Assembly: GCA_903928345.1 (NCBI GenBank)
Contig: CAIYQO010000029.1
Location: 23,617-87,616 of the forward strand
Direction of reading: 5' to 3'
From: an uncultured bacterium
GTDB lineage: Bacteria > Armatimonadota > Hebobacteria > CAIYQO01
Length of the DNA stretch: 64,000 nucleotides
This document shows, piece after piece, positions 25,463-34,370 of this stretch. The notes under the pieces are model-generated. The model was given only the letters and a program-made list of their open reading frames with translations, searched no databases and was not told the DNA's origin. Both the position numbers and the translations under genes were made by a program. How positions within the stretch are numbered: the stretch's first letter is position 1; every line of letters starts with the position of its first letter.

Positions 25463-26462
25463 CGACATAATTCTGCTCGCCCACGGCGCGGGGGGCGCGC
25501 TGAGCGCCGCGCTGTTGCACGACGTCTTTTTGCCGCACTTCGCCAACCCCACGCTGACGGCGCTGGGCGATGCGGCGGTGCTGGCGAGCGCCGGGCGGCT
25601 GGCCTTCACCACGGACAGCTTCGTGGTCGACCCGCTGGAGTTCCCCGGCGGCGACATCGGCACGCTGGCGGTGTGCGGCACGGTGAACGACCTGGCCGCC
25701 GCCGGCGCCGTGCCGCTGGCCCTCAGCGCCGCGTTCATATTGGAGGAAGGCCTGCCCATCGCGCTGCTCACGCGCCTCGTCGCCTCCATGGCGGCTACCG
25801 CGGCGGCGGCGGGCGTGCCTATCGTGACCGGCGACACCAAAGTGGTGGCACGCGGCGCGGCGGATAAACTGTTCATCACCACGGCGGGCATCGGCACACT
25901 GCCCGACGGTCCGGCCCCCGCGCCGCATCGCGCCGCCCCCGGCGACGCCGTCCTCGTGAGCGGCACGCTGGGCGACCACGGGATGACCATCCTCACCTGC
26001 CGCGAGGGGCTGACCTTCGGCTCCGCCTTGCGCAGCGACTGCGCCCCGCTCAACGGCATGGTCGCCGCGCTGCGTGCCGTCGTGCCCGACGTGCACGTGC
26101 TACGCGACCCCACGCGCGGCGGCCTCGCGGCGGTGCTCAACGAGCTGGCGGCGCAGTCGGGGGTGTGCATCGAGGTGGAGGAGACGGCGATCCCCGTACG
26201 CGGCGACGTGCGCGTGGCCTGCGAGCTACTCGGACTCGACCCGCTGCACGTGGCGAACGAGGGGAAGATGGTGATTATCCTGCCCGCGGTTGACGCCGAC
26301 GCCGCCCTCGCCACCCTGCGCGCCCACCCGCGCGGCGCGGAGGCCGCCATCATCGGGCGCGTCACCGCCGCCCCCGCGGGCCGCGTGCACCTGCGCACCG
26401 CCCTCGGCGCCGTGCGCATCCTCGATGTCCCCGCGGGCGACCTGCTCCCCCGCATTTGTTGA
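25455..26462 (+). CDS. hypE: [NiFe]-hydrogenase maturation factor HypE
   Basis: The 335-aa PurM/SelD-like ATPase starts at the ATG after GGGGGG (MSDDIILLAHGAGG). Motifs are the N-terminal glycine-rich loop HGAGGA, LGDAAVL and GDTKVV for nucleotide and metal binding, and RDPTRGGLAAVLNEL. It ends in PRIC, the carbamoyl-acceptor Cys that is dehydrated to a thiocyanate and passed to HypC-HypD. A natural partner, HypF, is not in the window. Since HypE without HypF cannot make the cyanide ligand, hypF must lie elsewhere or the set is incomplete. Confidence 0.95.
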   Translation: MSDDIILLAHGAGGALSAALLHDVFLPHFANPTLTALGDAAVLASAGRLAFTTDSFVVDPLEFPGGDIGTLAVCGTVNDLAAAGAVPLALSAAFILEEGLPIALLTRLVASMAATAAAAGVPIVTGDTKVVARGAADKLFITTAGIGTLPDGPAPAPHRAAPGDAVLVSGTLGDHGMTILTCREGLTFGSALRSDCAPLNGMVAALRAVVPDVHVLRDPTRGGLAAVLNELAAQSGVCIEVEETAIPVRGDVRVACELLGLDPLHVANEGKMVIILPAVDADAALATLRAHPRGAEAAIIGRVTAAPAGRVHLRTALGAVRILDVPAGDLLPRIC

Positions 26463-26567
26463 TTTGCGACCGGGGCATCGTCAGCTTGACATGCCCCGTG
26501 GCGATATTCTCGACATCGGTAGTCACTCTTCTATCTCCTCACGCCGAACTTCTCTTTCCTCCCCCCG

Positions 26568-26597
26568 TAGACAAAGCAGCGCCTCGCCTTGTACACT
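26568..26597 (+). promoter_or_regulatory. Promoter of the nuo operon
   Basis: TAGACA, an 18-base spacer, then TACACT at 26592-26597, about 35 bases before the nuoA ATG and preceded by a C/T-rich stretch. Confidence 0.6.
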
Positions 26598-26631
26598 GAT
26601 GCAACCGGATGGTCGTTCGTCGGGGAGGGCT

Positions 26632-27021
26632 ATGGAGTCTCGTGCGACATTATGGTCGTTGCTCGTCTATCTGGCTGTGGTCGTGGTGCTCGCGGCGGGG
26701 ATGCTGGTCGTCTCCTGGCTGCTCGGGGAGCGCCACCGCGAGGCGGCCACCGACACGCCGTATGAATCCGGCATGTTGCCCACCGGCTCGGCACGGTTGA
26801 AGTTCCCGGCGGATTTCTACCTCATCGCCATGTTCTTCGTTATTTTCGACCTGGAGTCCGTCTTCGTCTTCGCGTGGGCCATCGCCATGCACCAACTCGG
26901 CTGGGCGGGCTACGCGGAGATGCTCGTCTTCGTGGGCGTGCTCCTCGCCGGGCTGGCGTATCTCTGGCGGGTGGGCGCGCTGGACTGGGGCCCTGAACGC
27001 CTGCGGCGGAGGCGCTGCTGA
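26632..27021 (+). CDS. nuoA: NADH-quinone oxidoreductase subunit A
   Basis: The 129-aa protein starts at the ATG after GGGGAGGG ([11 protein letters not shown]), not at the long ORF-track start inside hypE. It has three TM helices, and the loop after TM1 has YESGMLPTG with the Cys of the canonical YECG replaced by Ser. [22 protein letters not shown] carries the conserved acidic pair of TM2. It is part of the membrane arm of complex I near the quinone site. It overlaps nuoB by one base. Confidence 0.93.
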   Translation: MESRATLWSLLVYLAVVVVLAAGMLVVSWLLGERHREAATDTPYESGMLPTGSARLKFPADFYLIAMFFVIFDLESVFVFAWAIAMHQLGWAGYAEMLVFVGVLLAGLAYLWRVGALDWGPERLRRRRC

Positions 27022-27620
27022 TGCCACATTTGCTGACCACCCCCGACGCGCCGGATCCGCTGCACCGCCCGTTTCTCCTCGGGCGGCTGGAGGAGCTGGC
27101 CGCCTGGGGCCGCCGCAACTCCCTGTGGCCCTTCGGCTTCGGCCTCTCCTGCTGCTTCGTGGAGATGGCCACCGCCCTCACCAGCAAATACGACCTGGCG
27201 CGCTTCGGGGCGGAGGTGATCCGCTCCTCTCCGCGCGAGGCGGATGTCATCGTTATCGCCGGCACCGTCTTTGCGAAGATGGCCCCGGTGGTGCTGCAAC
27301 TTTACGAGCAGATGATGGCGCCGCGCTGGGTGATCAGCATGGGCTCGTGCGCCAACTCCGGCGGCATGTATGACATCTACAGCGTGGTGCAGGGGGTGGA
27401 CAGCTTCCTGCCGGTAGACGTCTACATTCAGGGTTGCCCCCCCAGCCCCGACGCCTTCATGCACGGCATACAGCTCCTGTCCGCCGCGGTGGGCGCCGAA
27501 CACCGCCCGCTGAGCTGGACCATCGGCCCGCAAGGCGTCTACCTCCCCGCGATGCCCGTGCAGCGTGACGCGAAACGGGAGGCGCGGCGGGCGCAGGGGG
27601 AGTTGCCGTCGCCGGAGTGA
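27021..27620 (+). CDS. nuoB: NADH-quinone oxidoreductase subunit B
   Basis: The 199-aa protein carries the N2 [4Fe-4S] cluster ligands: [17 protein letters not shown] and [10 protein letters not shown], in the usual order. N2 hands electrons to quinone. The C-terminal tail ([13 protein letters not shown]) is charged and variable, as in the family. The 300 bases that follow hold palindromic repeats, so the nuoB-nuoCD junction is not coupled. Confidence 0.96.
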   Translation: MPHLLTTPDAPDPLHRPFLLGRLEELAAWGRRNSLWPFGFGLSCCFVEMATALTSKYDLARFGAEVIRSSPREADVIVIAGTVFAKMAPVVLQLYEQMMAPRWVISMGSCANSGGMYDIYSVVQGVDSFLPVDVYIQGCPPSPDAFMHGIQLLSAAVGAEHRPLSWTIGPQGVYLPAMPVQRDAKREARRAQGELPSPE

Positions 27621-27633
27621 CACGATTGCGGGA

Positions 27634-27725
27634 GTGAAAAATGGGGACTGGCTCGTATTTTCCAGTTTTCGTGTATGAGAAACAGAATCGGTCGCGGAAA
27701 ATGCGTGCCTGTCCCCATTTTTCAC
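27634..27725. repeat. REPIN-like inverted repeat (GTCCCCATTTTT type)
   Basis: Outer arms read GTGAAAAATGGGGAC at the left and GTCCCCATTTTTCAC at the right, continuing imperfectly inward (GGCTCG/CGTGCC) over about 28 bases. The GGGGAC-x-GGCACG/CCTGTCCCC core resembles the REP sequences mobilised by RAYT transposases in many bacteria. No RAYT gene is in the window. Confidence 0.75.
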
Positions 27726-27760
27726 GACGGATTACTCCGACTATCGTACCTGGCGTTCTG

Positions 27761-27780
27761 CCACCGGCTTTAGCCGGTGG
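27761..27780. repeat. Short palindrome CCACCGGCT-TT-AGCCGGTGG
   Basis: A perfect 9-bp arm palindrome with a 2-base centre, the same design as those at 2411-2545 and 60688-60750. Confidence 0.6.
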
Positions 27781-27813
27781 TAAGGGACAGCTACGGTAGT
27801 AGTATTATCGACG

Positions 27814-27905
27814 CGGAAAAGTCGGGACAGCCACCACTTTTCCACCTCGGGGTGCGGAAGTTTTAAGCGGGTTGCGGAAAAGTGGTGGCAGTCCCGACTT
27901 TTCCG
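27814..27905. repeat. REPIN-like inverted repeat (GGAAAAGTSGK type)
   Basis: Left arm GGAAAAGTCGGGAC-A-GCCACCACTTTTCC and right arm GGAAAAGTGGTGGC-A-GTCCCGACTTTTCC are reverse complements except for the central base. The arms are 29 bases; the spacer is about 32. It ends 15 bases before nuoCD. Confidence 0.8.
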
Positions 27906-27919
27906 GCTGAATTTACATT

Positions 27920-29662
27920 ATGACCGACGTTTCCGACATCATACAGCGGCTGCGCTGGCGGTTCCCTGACGTGGAGCTGACGGAGCAGGCGACGGCGGAC
28001 GAGGTGCCCACGGTGTGGGTCGGGGTCGAGCACGTCCGGGCGGTGCTCGCCGCGGCGCGGACGGAGTGCCCGCTCGAAACGCTGTACGACCTCACCGCCA
28101 TCGACGAGCGCGCGCGGGTCCACCGCGCCGGACAGCCGGCGAGCGACTTCACCGTCGTCTACCACCTGCTCTCCACCACGTGCAACCATGAGCTGCGGCT
28201 GAAGGTCGCGCTGCACGGCGAGGAGCCCACGCTGCCCTCGGTGATCGACCTGTGGGCCGGCGCCGATTGGTACGAACGCGAACTGTGGGACATGTTCGGC
28301 ATTACGGTGATGGGCCACCCGCGGCTGGAGCGCATCCTGCTCCCGTCGTGGTGGGAAGGCCACCCGTTGCGCAAGGAGTATGCCGCGCGCGCCACCGAAC
28401 GCCCGCCCTTCGTGATGAACGACACCGTGCGGGCGGCGCAGGAGCAGGCGCTGCACTTCGACCCCGCCACCCTCGGCTGGGCGCGCCACACGGAGGAATT
28501 CGACTACATGTTCCTCAACGTAGGGCCGCACCACCCGAGCACCCACGGTGTCTTCCGCGTGGTGCTGCAGCTCGACGGCCAGGAGATCCACGACGCGGTG
28601 TGCGAAATCGGCTTCCACCACCGCGGCGCCGAGAAGATGGGCGAGCGGCAGAGCTGGCACACCTACATCCCCTACACCGACCGCGTGGACTACCTGCAGG
28701 GGGTGATGAACAACTTCCCCTACGTCCTGGCGGTGGAGCGGCTGGCAGGCATCGACGTGCCCGACCGCGCCAAGGTGATTCGCATCCTGCTGGCGGAACT
28801 CTTCCGCGTCATCAGCCATCTGGTCTTTCTCGGCACCTTCGCGCAGGACCTGGGCATGATGTCGCCGGTCTTTTACCTCTTCACCGACCGCGAGCGCGCC
28901 TTCGAGATCGTCGAGTCCGTCACCGGCGCGCGTATGCACCCGGGCTTCTTCCGCATCGGCGGGGTGGCGATGGATCTGCCCGGCGGCTGGGAAGCCCAGG
29001 TGCGCGACTTCATCGCCTACATGGAGAAGCGCCTCGGGGAGATCGAGTCCACCGTCCTCGCGAATAAAATCTTCCGCCTGCGTACGGAGGGGATCGGCGT
29101 GCTGGTCTCCGAGGTGGCGCTGGCGTGGGGTGTCACCGGGCCGATGCTGCGCGCCTCCGGCGTGCCGTGGGACCTGCGCAAAGCGCGCCCCTACGGCGGC
29201 TACGAGCAGTTCGACTTCGACGTGCCCACGGGCTGCAACGGCGACTGTTTCGACCGCGCGCAGGTGCATGTGGCGGAGATGCGCCAGAGCCTGCGCATCA
29301 TGGCGCAGTGCCTGCGGGTGATGCCCGGCGGCTCGGTGAAGGCCGACCATCCGCTCACCACGCCGCCGCCGCGCGAACGGATGCTGCACGACATCGAGAC
29401 GCTGATCGACCACTTCCTGAACGTGAGCTGGGGGCCGGTGATCCCGGCGGGCGAGGCGAGCGTCGCGGTCGAGGCGACGAAGGGGAATAACAGCTACTAT
29501 CTGATCAGCGACGGCAACACCATGTCCTACCGCACGCGCATCCGCACGCCGTCCTTCGCCCACCTGCAACTCGTCCCCCTCCTCGCCCGCGGCCTGACCA
29601 TCAGCGACCTGGTCGCCGTGCTGGGCAGCATCGACTTCGTGCTGGCGGACGTGGATAGGTGA
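27920..29662 (+). CDS. nuoCD: NADH-quinone oxidoreductase, fused subunits C and D
   Basis: The 580-aa fusion has NuoC at about 1-165 and NuoD at about 195-580. NuoC is identified by [11 protein letters not shown], the [12 protein letters not shown] motif, and [20 protein letters not shown]. NuoD is identified by [42 protein letters not shown], and the C-terminal [16 protein letters not shown]; NuoD lines the quinone cavity. Many bacteria keep these as separate genes; the fusion is known from enterobacteria and some other phyla. The start follows a 300-base repeat-rich gap. Confidence 0.95.
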   Translation: MTDVSDIIQRLRWRFPDVELTEQATADEVPTVWVGVEHVRAVLAAARTECPLETLYDLTAIDERARVHRAGQPASDFTVVYHLLSTTCNHELRLKVALHGEEPTLPSVIDLWAGADWYERELWDMFGITVMGHPRLERILLPSWWEGHPLRKEYAARATERPPFVMNDTVRAAQEQALHFDPATLGWARHTEEFDYMFLNVGPHHPSTHGVFRVVLQLDGQEIHDAVCEIGFHHRGAEKMGERQSWHTYIPYTDRVDYLQGVMNNFPYVLAVERLAGIDVPDRAKVIRILLAELFRVISHLVFLGTFAQDLGMMSPVFYLFTDRERAFEIVESVTGARMHPGFFRIGGVAMDLPGGWEAQVRDFIAYMEKRLGEIESTVLANKIFRLRTEGIGVLVSEVALAWGVTGPMLRASGVPWDLRKARPYGGYEQFDFDVPTGCNGDCFDRAQVHVAEMRQSLRIMAQCLRVMPGGSVKADHPLTTPPPRERMLHDIETLIDHFLNVSWGPVIPAGEASVAVEATKGNNSYYLISDGNTMSYRTRIRTPSFAHLQLVPLLARGLTISDLVAVLGSIDFVLADVDR

Positions 29663-29760
29663 TGGGAGACGAGAAACCACAGATTGCACAGATTTGCACA
29701 GAGAATTGGGCCGGCATGGAAGGACGAAGACAGATCAGGTTTGGTATTGGTCACTCAGAA

Positions 29761-29914
29761 GAAAACCGCAAAGACGCAAAGGACGCAAAGGAGACCGCAA
29801 AGATATTTTTTAGACTTCGCACTGAGAAGGTTGCATGCGGCCACGGCGAACCGCTCCGACCCGACTCTCTTCTCTTTGCGCGTTCTTTGTGTTCTTTGCG
29901 TCTTTGCGGTTTTC
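29761..29914. repeat. 154-bp inverted-repeat element with 21-bp perfect termini (copy 1 of 3)
   Basis: Ends GAAAACCGCAAAGACGCAAAG and its exact reverse complement CTTTGCGTCTTTGCGGTTTTC. The interior differs from the copies at 56861 and 58132 except near the ends. It lies between nuoCD and nuoE. Translated, such termini give ENRKDAKDAK-type spurious peptides, as the ORF track shows here. Confidence 0.8.
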
Positions 29915-29977
29915 TTCCGGGAATTGGGGGGGCGAAGCGCCCCTGGACGGCAATTTGGAAAGGGTTAACACACCGGT

Positions 29978-30442
29978 ATGCTCACCGAGCACGAGCAACA
30001 CGAGATACGGGCGCAGATGGCGCTGTACGAGCAGCCGGCGGCGGTGGTGCCGGAGGCGCTGAAGCTGGTGCAGGCGCGGCGCGGGTGGGTGGCGGACGAG
30101 GACGTGCGCGATGTGGCCGCGTTTCTCGGCGTCTCGACGGCGGAGGTGGAGAGCATCGCCACCTTCTACTCGCTCATCTACCGGCGGCCCGTGGGGCGGC
30201 ACGTCATTCTGCTCTGCGACAGCGTGAGCTGCTGGATCATGGGCTTCCGCGACCTGCGCGCGCACCTGACCGCGCGGCTGGGCATCGGCATGGGGGAGAC
30301 CACCCCCGACGGGCGCTACACGCTATTCCCCGCCGTCTGCCTGGGCGCCTGCGAGCTGGCCCCGGCGATGCTGGTGGACGGCATATTGCACGGCAACCTG
30401 ACGCCGGAACGGATCGACGAGATATTGGCAGGCTATGAATAA
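29978..30442 (+). CDS. nuoE: NADH-quinone oxidoreductase subunit E
   Basis: The 154-aa thioredoxin-like protein carries a [2Fe-2S] cluster with ligands CDSVSC (about residues 79-84) and VCLGAC (about 119-124). It belongs to the NADH-oxidising module with NuoF and NuoG. Family motif FYSLIYRRPVG precedes the first cysteines. Start ATG is 63 bases beyond the inverted-repeat element; a modest GGAAAGGG lies upstream. Its stop is 51 bases before nuoF, with a hairpin between. Confidence 0.94.
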   Translation: MLTEHEQHEIRAQMALYEQPAAVVPEALKLVQARRGWVADEDVRDVAAFLGVSTAEVESIATFYSLIYRRPVGRHVILLCDSVSCWIMGFRDLRAHLTARLGIGMGETTPDGRYTLFPAVCLGACELAPAMLVDGILHGNLTPERIDEILAGYE

Positions 30443-30448
30443 TATCTT

Positions 30449-30472
30449 CCTCCTTCCCTGTAGGGAAGGAGG
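30449..30472. repeat. Palindrome CCTCCTTCCCT-GT-AGGGAAGGAGG
   Basis: A perfect 11-bp stem with a 2-base centre in the nuoE-nuoF junction. It belongs to the CCCTTCCC/GGGAAGGG family of this window. Confidence 0.6.
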
Positions 30473-30493
30473 ATCGAGGGGGTTAGGTCTCGC

Positions 30494-31759
30494 ATGACCG
30501 ACCGACCGTTGACAGCGTTGATAAAACCCGAGCGCGCGCCACTCTCCCTGGCGGAGTACGAACACGCCGGGGGGTATGCGGGGCTGCGCCGTGCGTTGAC
30601 GCTGACGCCGGCGGAGGTGACGACGGAGGTGACCAAGTCCACCCTGCGCGGGCGCGGCGGGGCGGGCTTTCCCACCGGCAACAAGTGGAGCCTGGTGCCG
30701 GCAGTCGACGGGCGGAAGTACGTGGTGGTGAACGCCGACGAGATGGAGCCGGGCACCATGAAGGACCGCCTGCTGCTGGAAGGCAATCCGCATCAGACGG
30801 TGGAAGGCGCCATCATCACCGCCTATGCGGTCGGGGCGCAGACGGCCTATATCTTCCTGCGCTGGGGTTATCAACTGGCCGAGGCACGCGTGGCGCAGGC
30901 CATCGCCGATGCCTATGCCGCGGGCTACCTGGGCGAGCGTATCCTGGGCACGGATTTCTCGTTGCAGCTCTATCTGCATATGAGCGCCGGGCGCTACATG
31001 TGCGGCGAGGAGACGGCGCTGCTCAACGCGCTGGAAGGCAAGCGCGCTAACCCGCGCAGCAAACCGCCCTTTCCGCCGGTGAGCGGCCTCTTCGGTCGGC
31101 CCACCATCGTGAACAACGCGGAGACGGTGAGCAACGTGCCGCATATCCTGCGCAACGGGTGGGAATGGTTCACCAAATTGAGTTCCGGCGCGGACGGCGG
31201 CACCAAGCTGTTCGGCGCCAGCGGGCGGGTGCGTACGCCCGGCGTGTGGGAGCGGCCCATGGGCACCCCGCTGCGCGAAATCTTTGCCGACTGCGCGGGG
31301 GGCATGGCGCCGGGCTACGCCTTCCGCGCGCTGCTCCCCGGCGGGGCGTCCACCGGCTTTCTCACCGAAGACGCCTTCGACACGCCGTTGGACTTCACGA
31401 GCGTGGAAAAGGCGGGCAGCCGCCTGGGTACGGGCACGATGATCGTGCTCGACGATAAAACCTGTCCCGTGGGGATGCAGTATAGCCTGCAGCGCTTCTT
31501 TGCGCGGGAGAGTTGCGGGTGGTGCACCCCCTGCCGCGAAGGCCTGCCCTGGGTGGCGCGCACCCTGGAGGCGCTGGAAGCGGGCGACGGCGAGGCGCGC
31601 GACCTGGACGTGCTCGACGCCCACGTCCACGGACTGGCGATGGGCAACACCTTCTGCGCGCTGGCCCCCGGCGCCATGGCCCCGCTGGAGAGCGCGCTGA
31701 AACTCTTCCGCGCGGATTTCGAGCGGCATATCAGCGAGAAGCGGTGTCCGTGGACGTAA
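30494..31759 (+). CDS. nuoF: NADH-quinone oxidoreductase subunit F (NADH- and FMN-binding)
   Basis: The 421-aa protein has the FMN/NADH-binding motifs GRGGAGFPTGNKW and NADEMEPGTMKDR, then GRYMCGEETALLNALEGKR. The N3 [4Fe-4S] ligands are ESCGWCTPCREG plus the later Cys in NTFCALAPGA. It accepts hydride from NADH, so this complex I is NADH-driven rather than ferredoxin- or F420-driven. The stop is followed by a repeat-derived gap before nuoG. Confidence 0.96.
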   Translation: MTDRPLTALIKPERAPLSLAEYEHAGGYAGLRRALTLTPAEVTTEVTKSTLRGRGGAGFPTGNKWSLVPAVDGRKYVVVNADEMEPGTMKDRLLLEGNPHQTVEGAIITAYAVGAQTAYIFLRWGYQLAEARVAQAIADAYAAGYLGERILGTDFSLQLYLHMSAGRYMCGEETALLNALEGKRANPRSKPPFPPVSGLFGRPTIVNNAETVSNVPHILRNGWEWFTKLSSGADGGTKLFGASGRVRTPGVWERPMGTPLREIFADCAGGMAPGYAFRALLPGGASTGFLTEDAFDTPLDFTSVEKAGSRLGTGTMIVLDDKTCPVGMQYSLQRFFARESCGWCTPCREGLPWVARTLEALEAGDGEARDLDVLDAHVHGLAMGNTFCALAPGAMAPLESALKLFRADFERHISEKRCPWT

Positions 31760-31778
31760 AAAGGGAACGATAAGTAAG

Positions 31779-31812
31779 CATTCCAGTCTGGAAGAGGGCG
31801 AGAGCCCCGCTA
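31779..31812. repeat. Degenerate half-copy of the CACTGTTTGGAAAGGGGCG REPIN
   Basis: CCAGTCTGGAAGAGGGCGAGAGCCCCGCT matches one arm of the inverted repeat at 59474-59572 with a few changes. It sits in the nuoF-nuoG junction. Confidence 0.5.
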
Positions 31813-31832
31813 AATTTCGTTGGAGTATCCTT

Positions 31833-34370
31833 TTGGCAACGATTTACATCGACAACGAGCCATACACAGTGGAACCGAACGGGCGCAACCTGCTGGAGGT
31901 GTGCCTGTCGCTCGGGCTCGACTTGCCCTACTTCTGCTGGCATCCGGCGTTGAAGTCGGTGGGGGCGTGTCGGCAGTGCGCGGTGATCCTCTTCCGCGAC
32001 GAAAACGACACCCGCGGCCGCCTCACGATGGCCTGCATGACCGCCGCGCGCGACGGGATGCGCCTCTCCCTTACTGACCCGCGCGCCGTGGCCTTCCGCG
32101 CGAGCATCATCGAGTGGCTCATGGTCAATCACCCGCATGACTGCCCGGTGTGCGACGAGGGCGGCGAGTGCCACCTGCAGGACATGACGGTGATGACCGG
32201 CCACGTGCGGCGCGACTACCGCTTCGACAAGCGCACGCACCGCAATCAGAACCTCGGTCCGCTGGTGAATCACGAGATGAACCGCTGCATCGCCTGCTAC
32301 CGCTGCGTGCGCTACTACCGCGACTACGCGGGCGGCCGCGACCTGCAGGCGCTGGGCTGGCACGACCACGTCTACTTCGGACGCATGGAGGACGGCACGC
32401 TGGAGAGCCCGTTCAGCGGGAATCTGGTGGAGGTGTGTCCCACCGGCGTCTTCACCGATAAAACGCTGGGCCGTCACTACACGCGCAAGTGGGATTTGCA
32501 GACGGCGCCGTCGCTCTGCGTGCACTGCGGCGTGGGGTGCAACACGATGCCCGGCGAGCGCTACGGCTTGCTGCGCCGCGTGCAAAACCGCTTCCACCAC
32601 GAGATCAACGGGTACTTCCTCTGCGACCGCGGGCGCTACGGGTACGAATTCGTGAACGACGCCGCTCGCCCGCGCGTTGCCGCCGACCCCGACACCGTGC
32701 GTGGCTGGCTGTCGGAAGGCCGCGTGGCCGGCGCCGGGTCGCCGCGCGCCTCGCTGGAGGCCAATGCCGCCCTGCGCGCGTTAGTCGGCGCGGAGAACTT
32801 CTACGCCGGCGTCGCCCCCGCCGAACACGCACTGGTGGCGCTAATGCGCGCGCTGTTGGAAGTCCACCCCACCCCGCCGCCGTCGCTGCGCGAGGTGGAG
32901 GAGGCCGACGCGGTGCTGCTGCTCGGGGAAGACCCCACCCACACAACGCCACGGCTGGCATTGGCGTTGCGCCAGGCGGCACTGCGCCCGCCGATGGCCG
33001 CGGCCGGCGCCACACTGAAGATTCCCCCCTTCGACGATGCCGCGCTGCGCGAGGCGGTGCAGGACGCCACCGCGCCCTTCTTCATCGCCACCCCGCAGGC
33101 GACGGCGCTGGACGGCGTGGCGATGCAGGCATTGCGGCTGGCGCCGGACGATGTGGCGCGGCTGGGCTACGCCATCGCCGCGGGCGAGGGGGAGATCGCC
33201 GCCGCGCTGCGGAATGCCCAACGCCCGCTGGTCGTCGCCGGCTTCGGCAGCGGCAGCCCGGCGGTGGCGCAGGCGGCCGCCGCGGCGGCGCGCGCGCTGG
33301 GGGCGCGCCTCTGCTTCACGCTGCCCGCGTGCAACAGCCTGGGGCTGGCGCTCTTCGACGCGCCCGGCGTGGCGGACATGCCGCGTGATGTGAAGACGCT
33401 CATTCTGCTGGAAACCGACCTGTTCCGCCTGCTCCCCGACGCGGAGGCGCGGCTGCGCAAGGTGAAGCACGTGGTGGTGCTGGACTGCCTGGCCACGCCC
33501 ACCGTTGCGGCGGCGCATGCCGTGCTGCCCACCGCCACCTTCGCGGAGGCGGATGGCACGCTGGTGAACTACGAGGGTCGGGCGCAGCGGCACTTCCGCG
33601 TCTTCCCGGCCACGGGCGACGTGCGCGAGGCCTGGCAGTGGCTCGACGCGCTGCGCGGGGTGACGCGCACCTTCGATGAGGTGACCGCGGCGCTGGCCGC
33701 GCTGCCCGCCTTCGCCGGGGTTGAAGGCGCCGCGCCGCGGGCGGAATTCCGCCTGCTCGGTCAGCCCGTGCCGCGCCAGCCGCACCGCACCAGCGGGCGT
33801 ACGGCGGTAACGGCGAATGTCGACGTCCACGAGCCCACGACGCCGCCCGACCCGGACAGCCCACTCGCCTTCTCGATGGAGGGCTATCAGGGGCACCCGC
33901 CCGCGCCGCTCACGCCACGTTTCTGGGCGCCGGGGTGGAACTCCCAGCAGGCGCTCAACAAGTTTCAGCAGGAGGTCGGCGGGCCGCTGGTCGGTAGGCC
34001 GACGGGCGTGCATCTGCTGCCGGTGAATACGGGCGCCGTGCCCGCGGGCACCCCGCCGCCGCCCTTCCAGCCGCGCGCGGATGCCGTACTCTTCCTGCCC
34101 GCGCACCATATCTTCGGCAGCGAGCCGCTCAGTGCGCGCGCGCCGGGCATCGCCGCGCTGACCCCCGCGCCGGCGCTGGCGGTGGGCGCCGCGCTCTACG
34201 CCCGTCTCGGCGGTGGCCCGGTGGAGGTGCGCGTCGGCGACGCCGTGCTCACCCTCCCGCTGCGCGAAGACCCCGCGCTGCCCGTGGGGACGGCGGTACT
34301 GCCCGTCGGCCTGTGCGCCGAGGCGCTGCCCGCGTGGGGCACGCTGACGGGAGGGCCGCGCGATGCTTGA
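31833..34370 (+). CDS. nuoG: NADH-quinone oxidoreductase subunit G (TTG start)
   Basis: The 845-aa protein starts at a TTG, with GGAG 7 bases before it, giving MATIYIDNEPYTV. N-terminal ferredoxin-like [2Fe-2S] ligands are PYFCWHPALKSVGACRQC and the later MACMT. The HPHDCPVCDEGGEC motif binds N5, NRCIACYRCVRY binds N4, and a further LCVHCGVGC cluster site follows, as in molybdopterin oxidoreductases. From about residue 270 the Mopterin-like domain is present but shows weak conservation. Its C-terminus includes a linker (about 660-760). It overlaps nuoH by 8 bases. Confidence 0.95.
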   Translation: MATIYIDNEPYTVEPNGRNLLEVCLSLGLDLPYFCWHPALKSVGACRQCAVILFRDENDTRGRLTMACMTAARDGMRLSLTDPRAVAFRASIIEWLMVNHPHDCPVCDEGGECHLQDMTVMTGHVRRDYRFDKRTHRNQNLGPLVNHEMNRCIACYRCVRYYRDYAGGRDLQALGWHDHVYFGRMEDGTLESPFSGNLVEVCPTGVFTDKTLGRHYTRKWDLQTAPSLCVHCGVGCNTMPGERYGLLRRVQNRFHHEINGYFLCDRGRYGYEFVNDAARPRVAADPDTVRGWLSEGRVAGAGSPRASLEANAALRALVGAENFYAGVAPAEHALVALMRALLEVHPTPPPSLREVEEADAVLLLGEDPTHTTPRLALALRQAALRPPMAAAGATLKIPPFDDAALREAVQDATAPFFIATPQATALDGVAMQALRLAPDDVARLGYAIAAGEGEIAAALRNAQRPLVVAGFGSGSPAVAQAAAAAARALGARLCFTLPACNSLGLALFDAPGVADMPRDVKTLILLETDLFRLLPDAEARLRKVKHVVVLDCLATPTVAAAHAVLPTATFAEADGTLVNYEGRAQRHFRVFPATGDVREAWQWLDALRGVTRTFDEVTAALAALPAFAGVEGAAPRAEFRLLGQPVPRQPHRTSGRTAVTANVDVHEPTTPPDPDSPLAFSMEGYQGHPPAPLTPRFWAPGWNSQQALNKFQQEVGGPLVGRPTGVHLLPVNTGAVPAGTPPPPFQPRADAVLFLPAHHIFGSEPLSARAPGIAALTPAPALAVGAALYARLGGGPVEVRVGDAVLTLPLREDPALPVGTAVLPVGLCAEALPAWGTLTGGPRDA

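Noticed and set aside
24155-26455. 766-aa open frame on the minus strand
   Set aside because: Shadow of hypCDE; no motif and wrong codon bias.
27863-29689. 608-aa open frame on the minus strand
   Set aside because: Shadow of nuoCD.
29659-29977. Small ORFs on both strands between nuoCD and nuoE (ENRKDAKDAKE-type peptides)
   Set aside because: They are translations of an inverted-repeat element; the same peptides arise at 56861 and 58132 and have no ribosome-binding sites.
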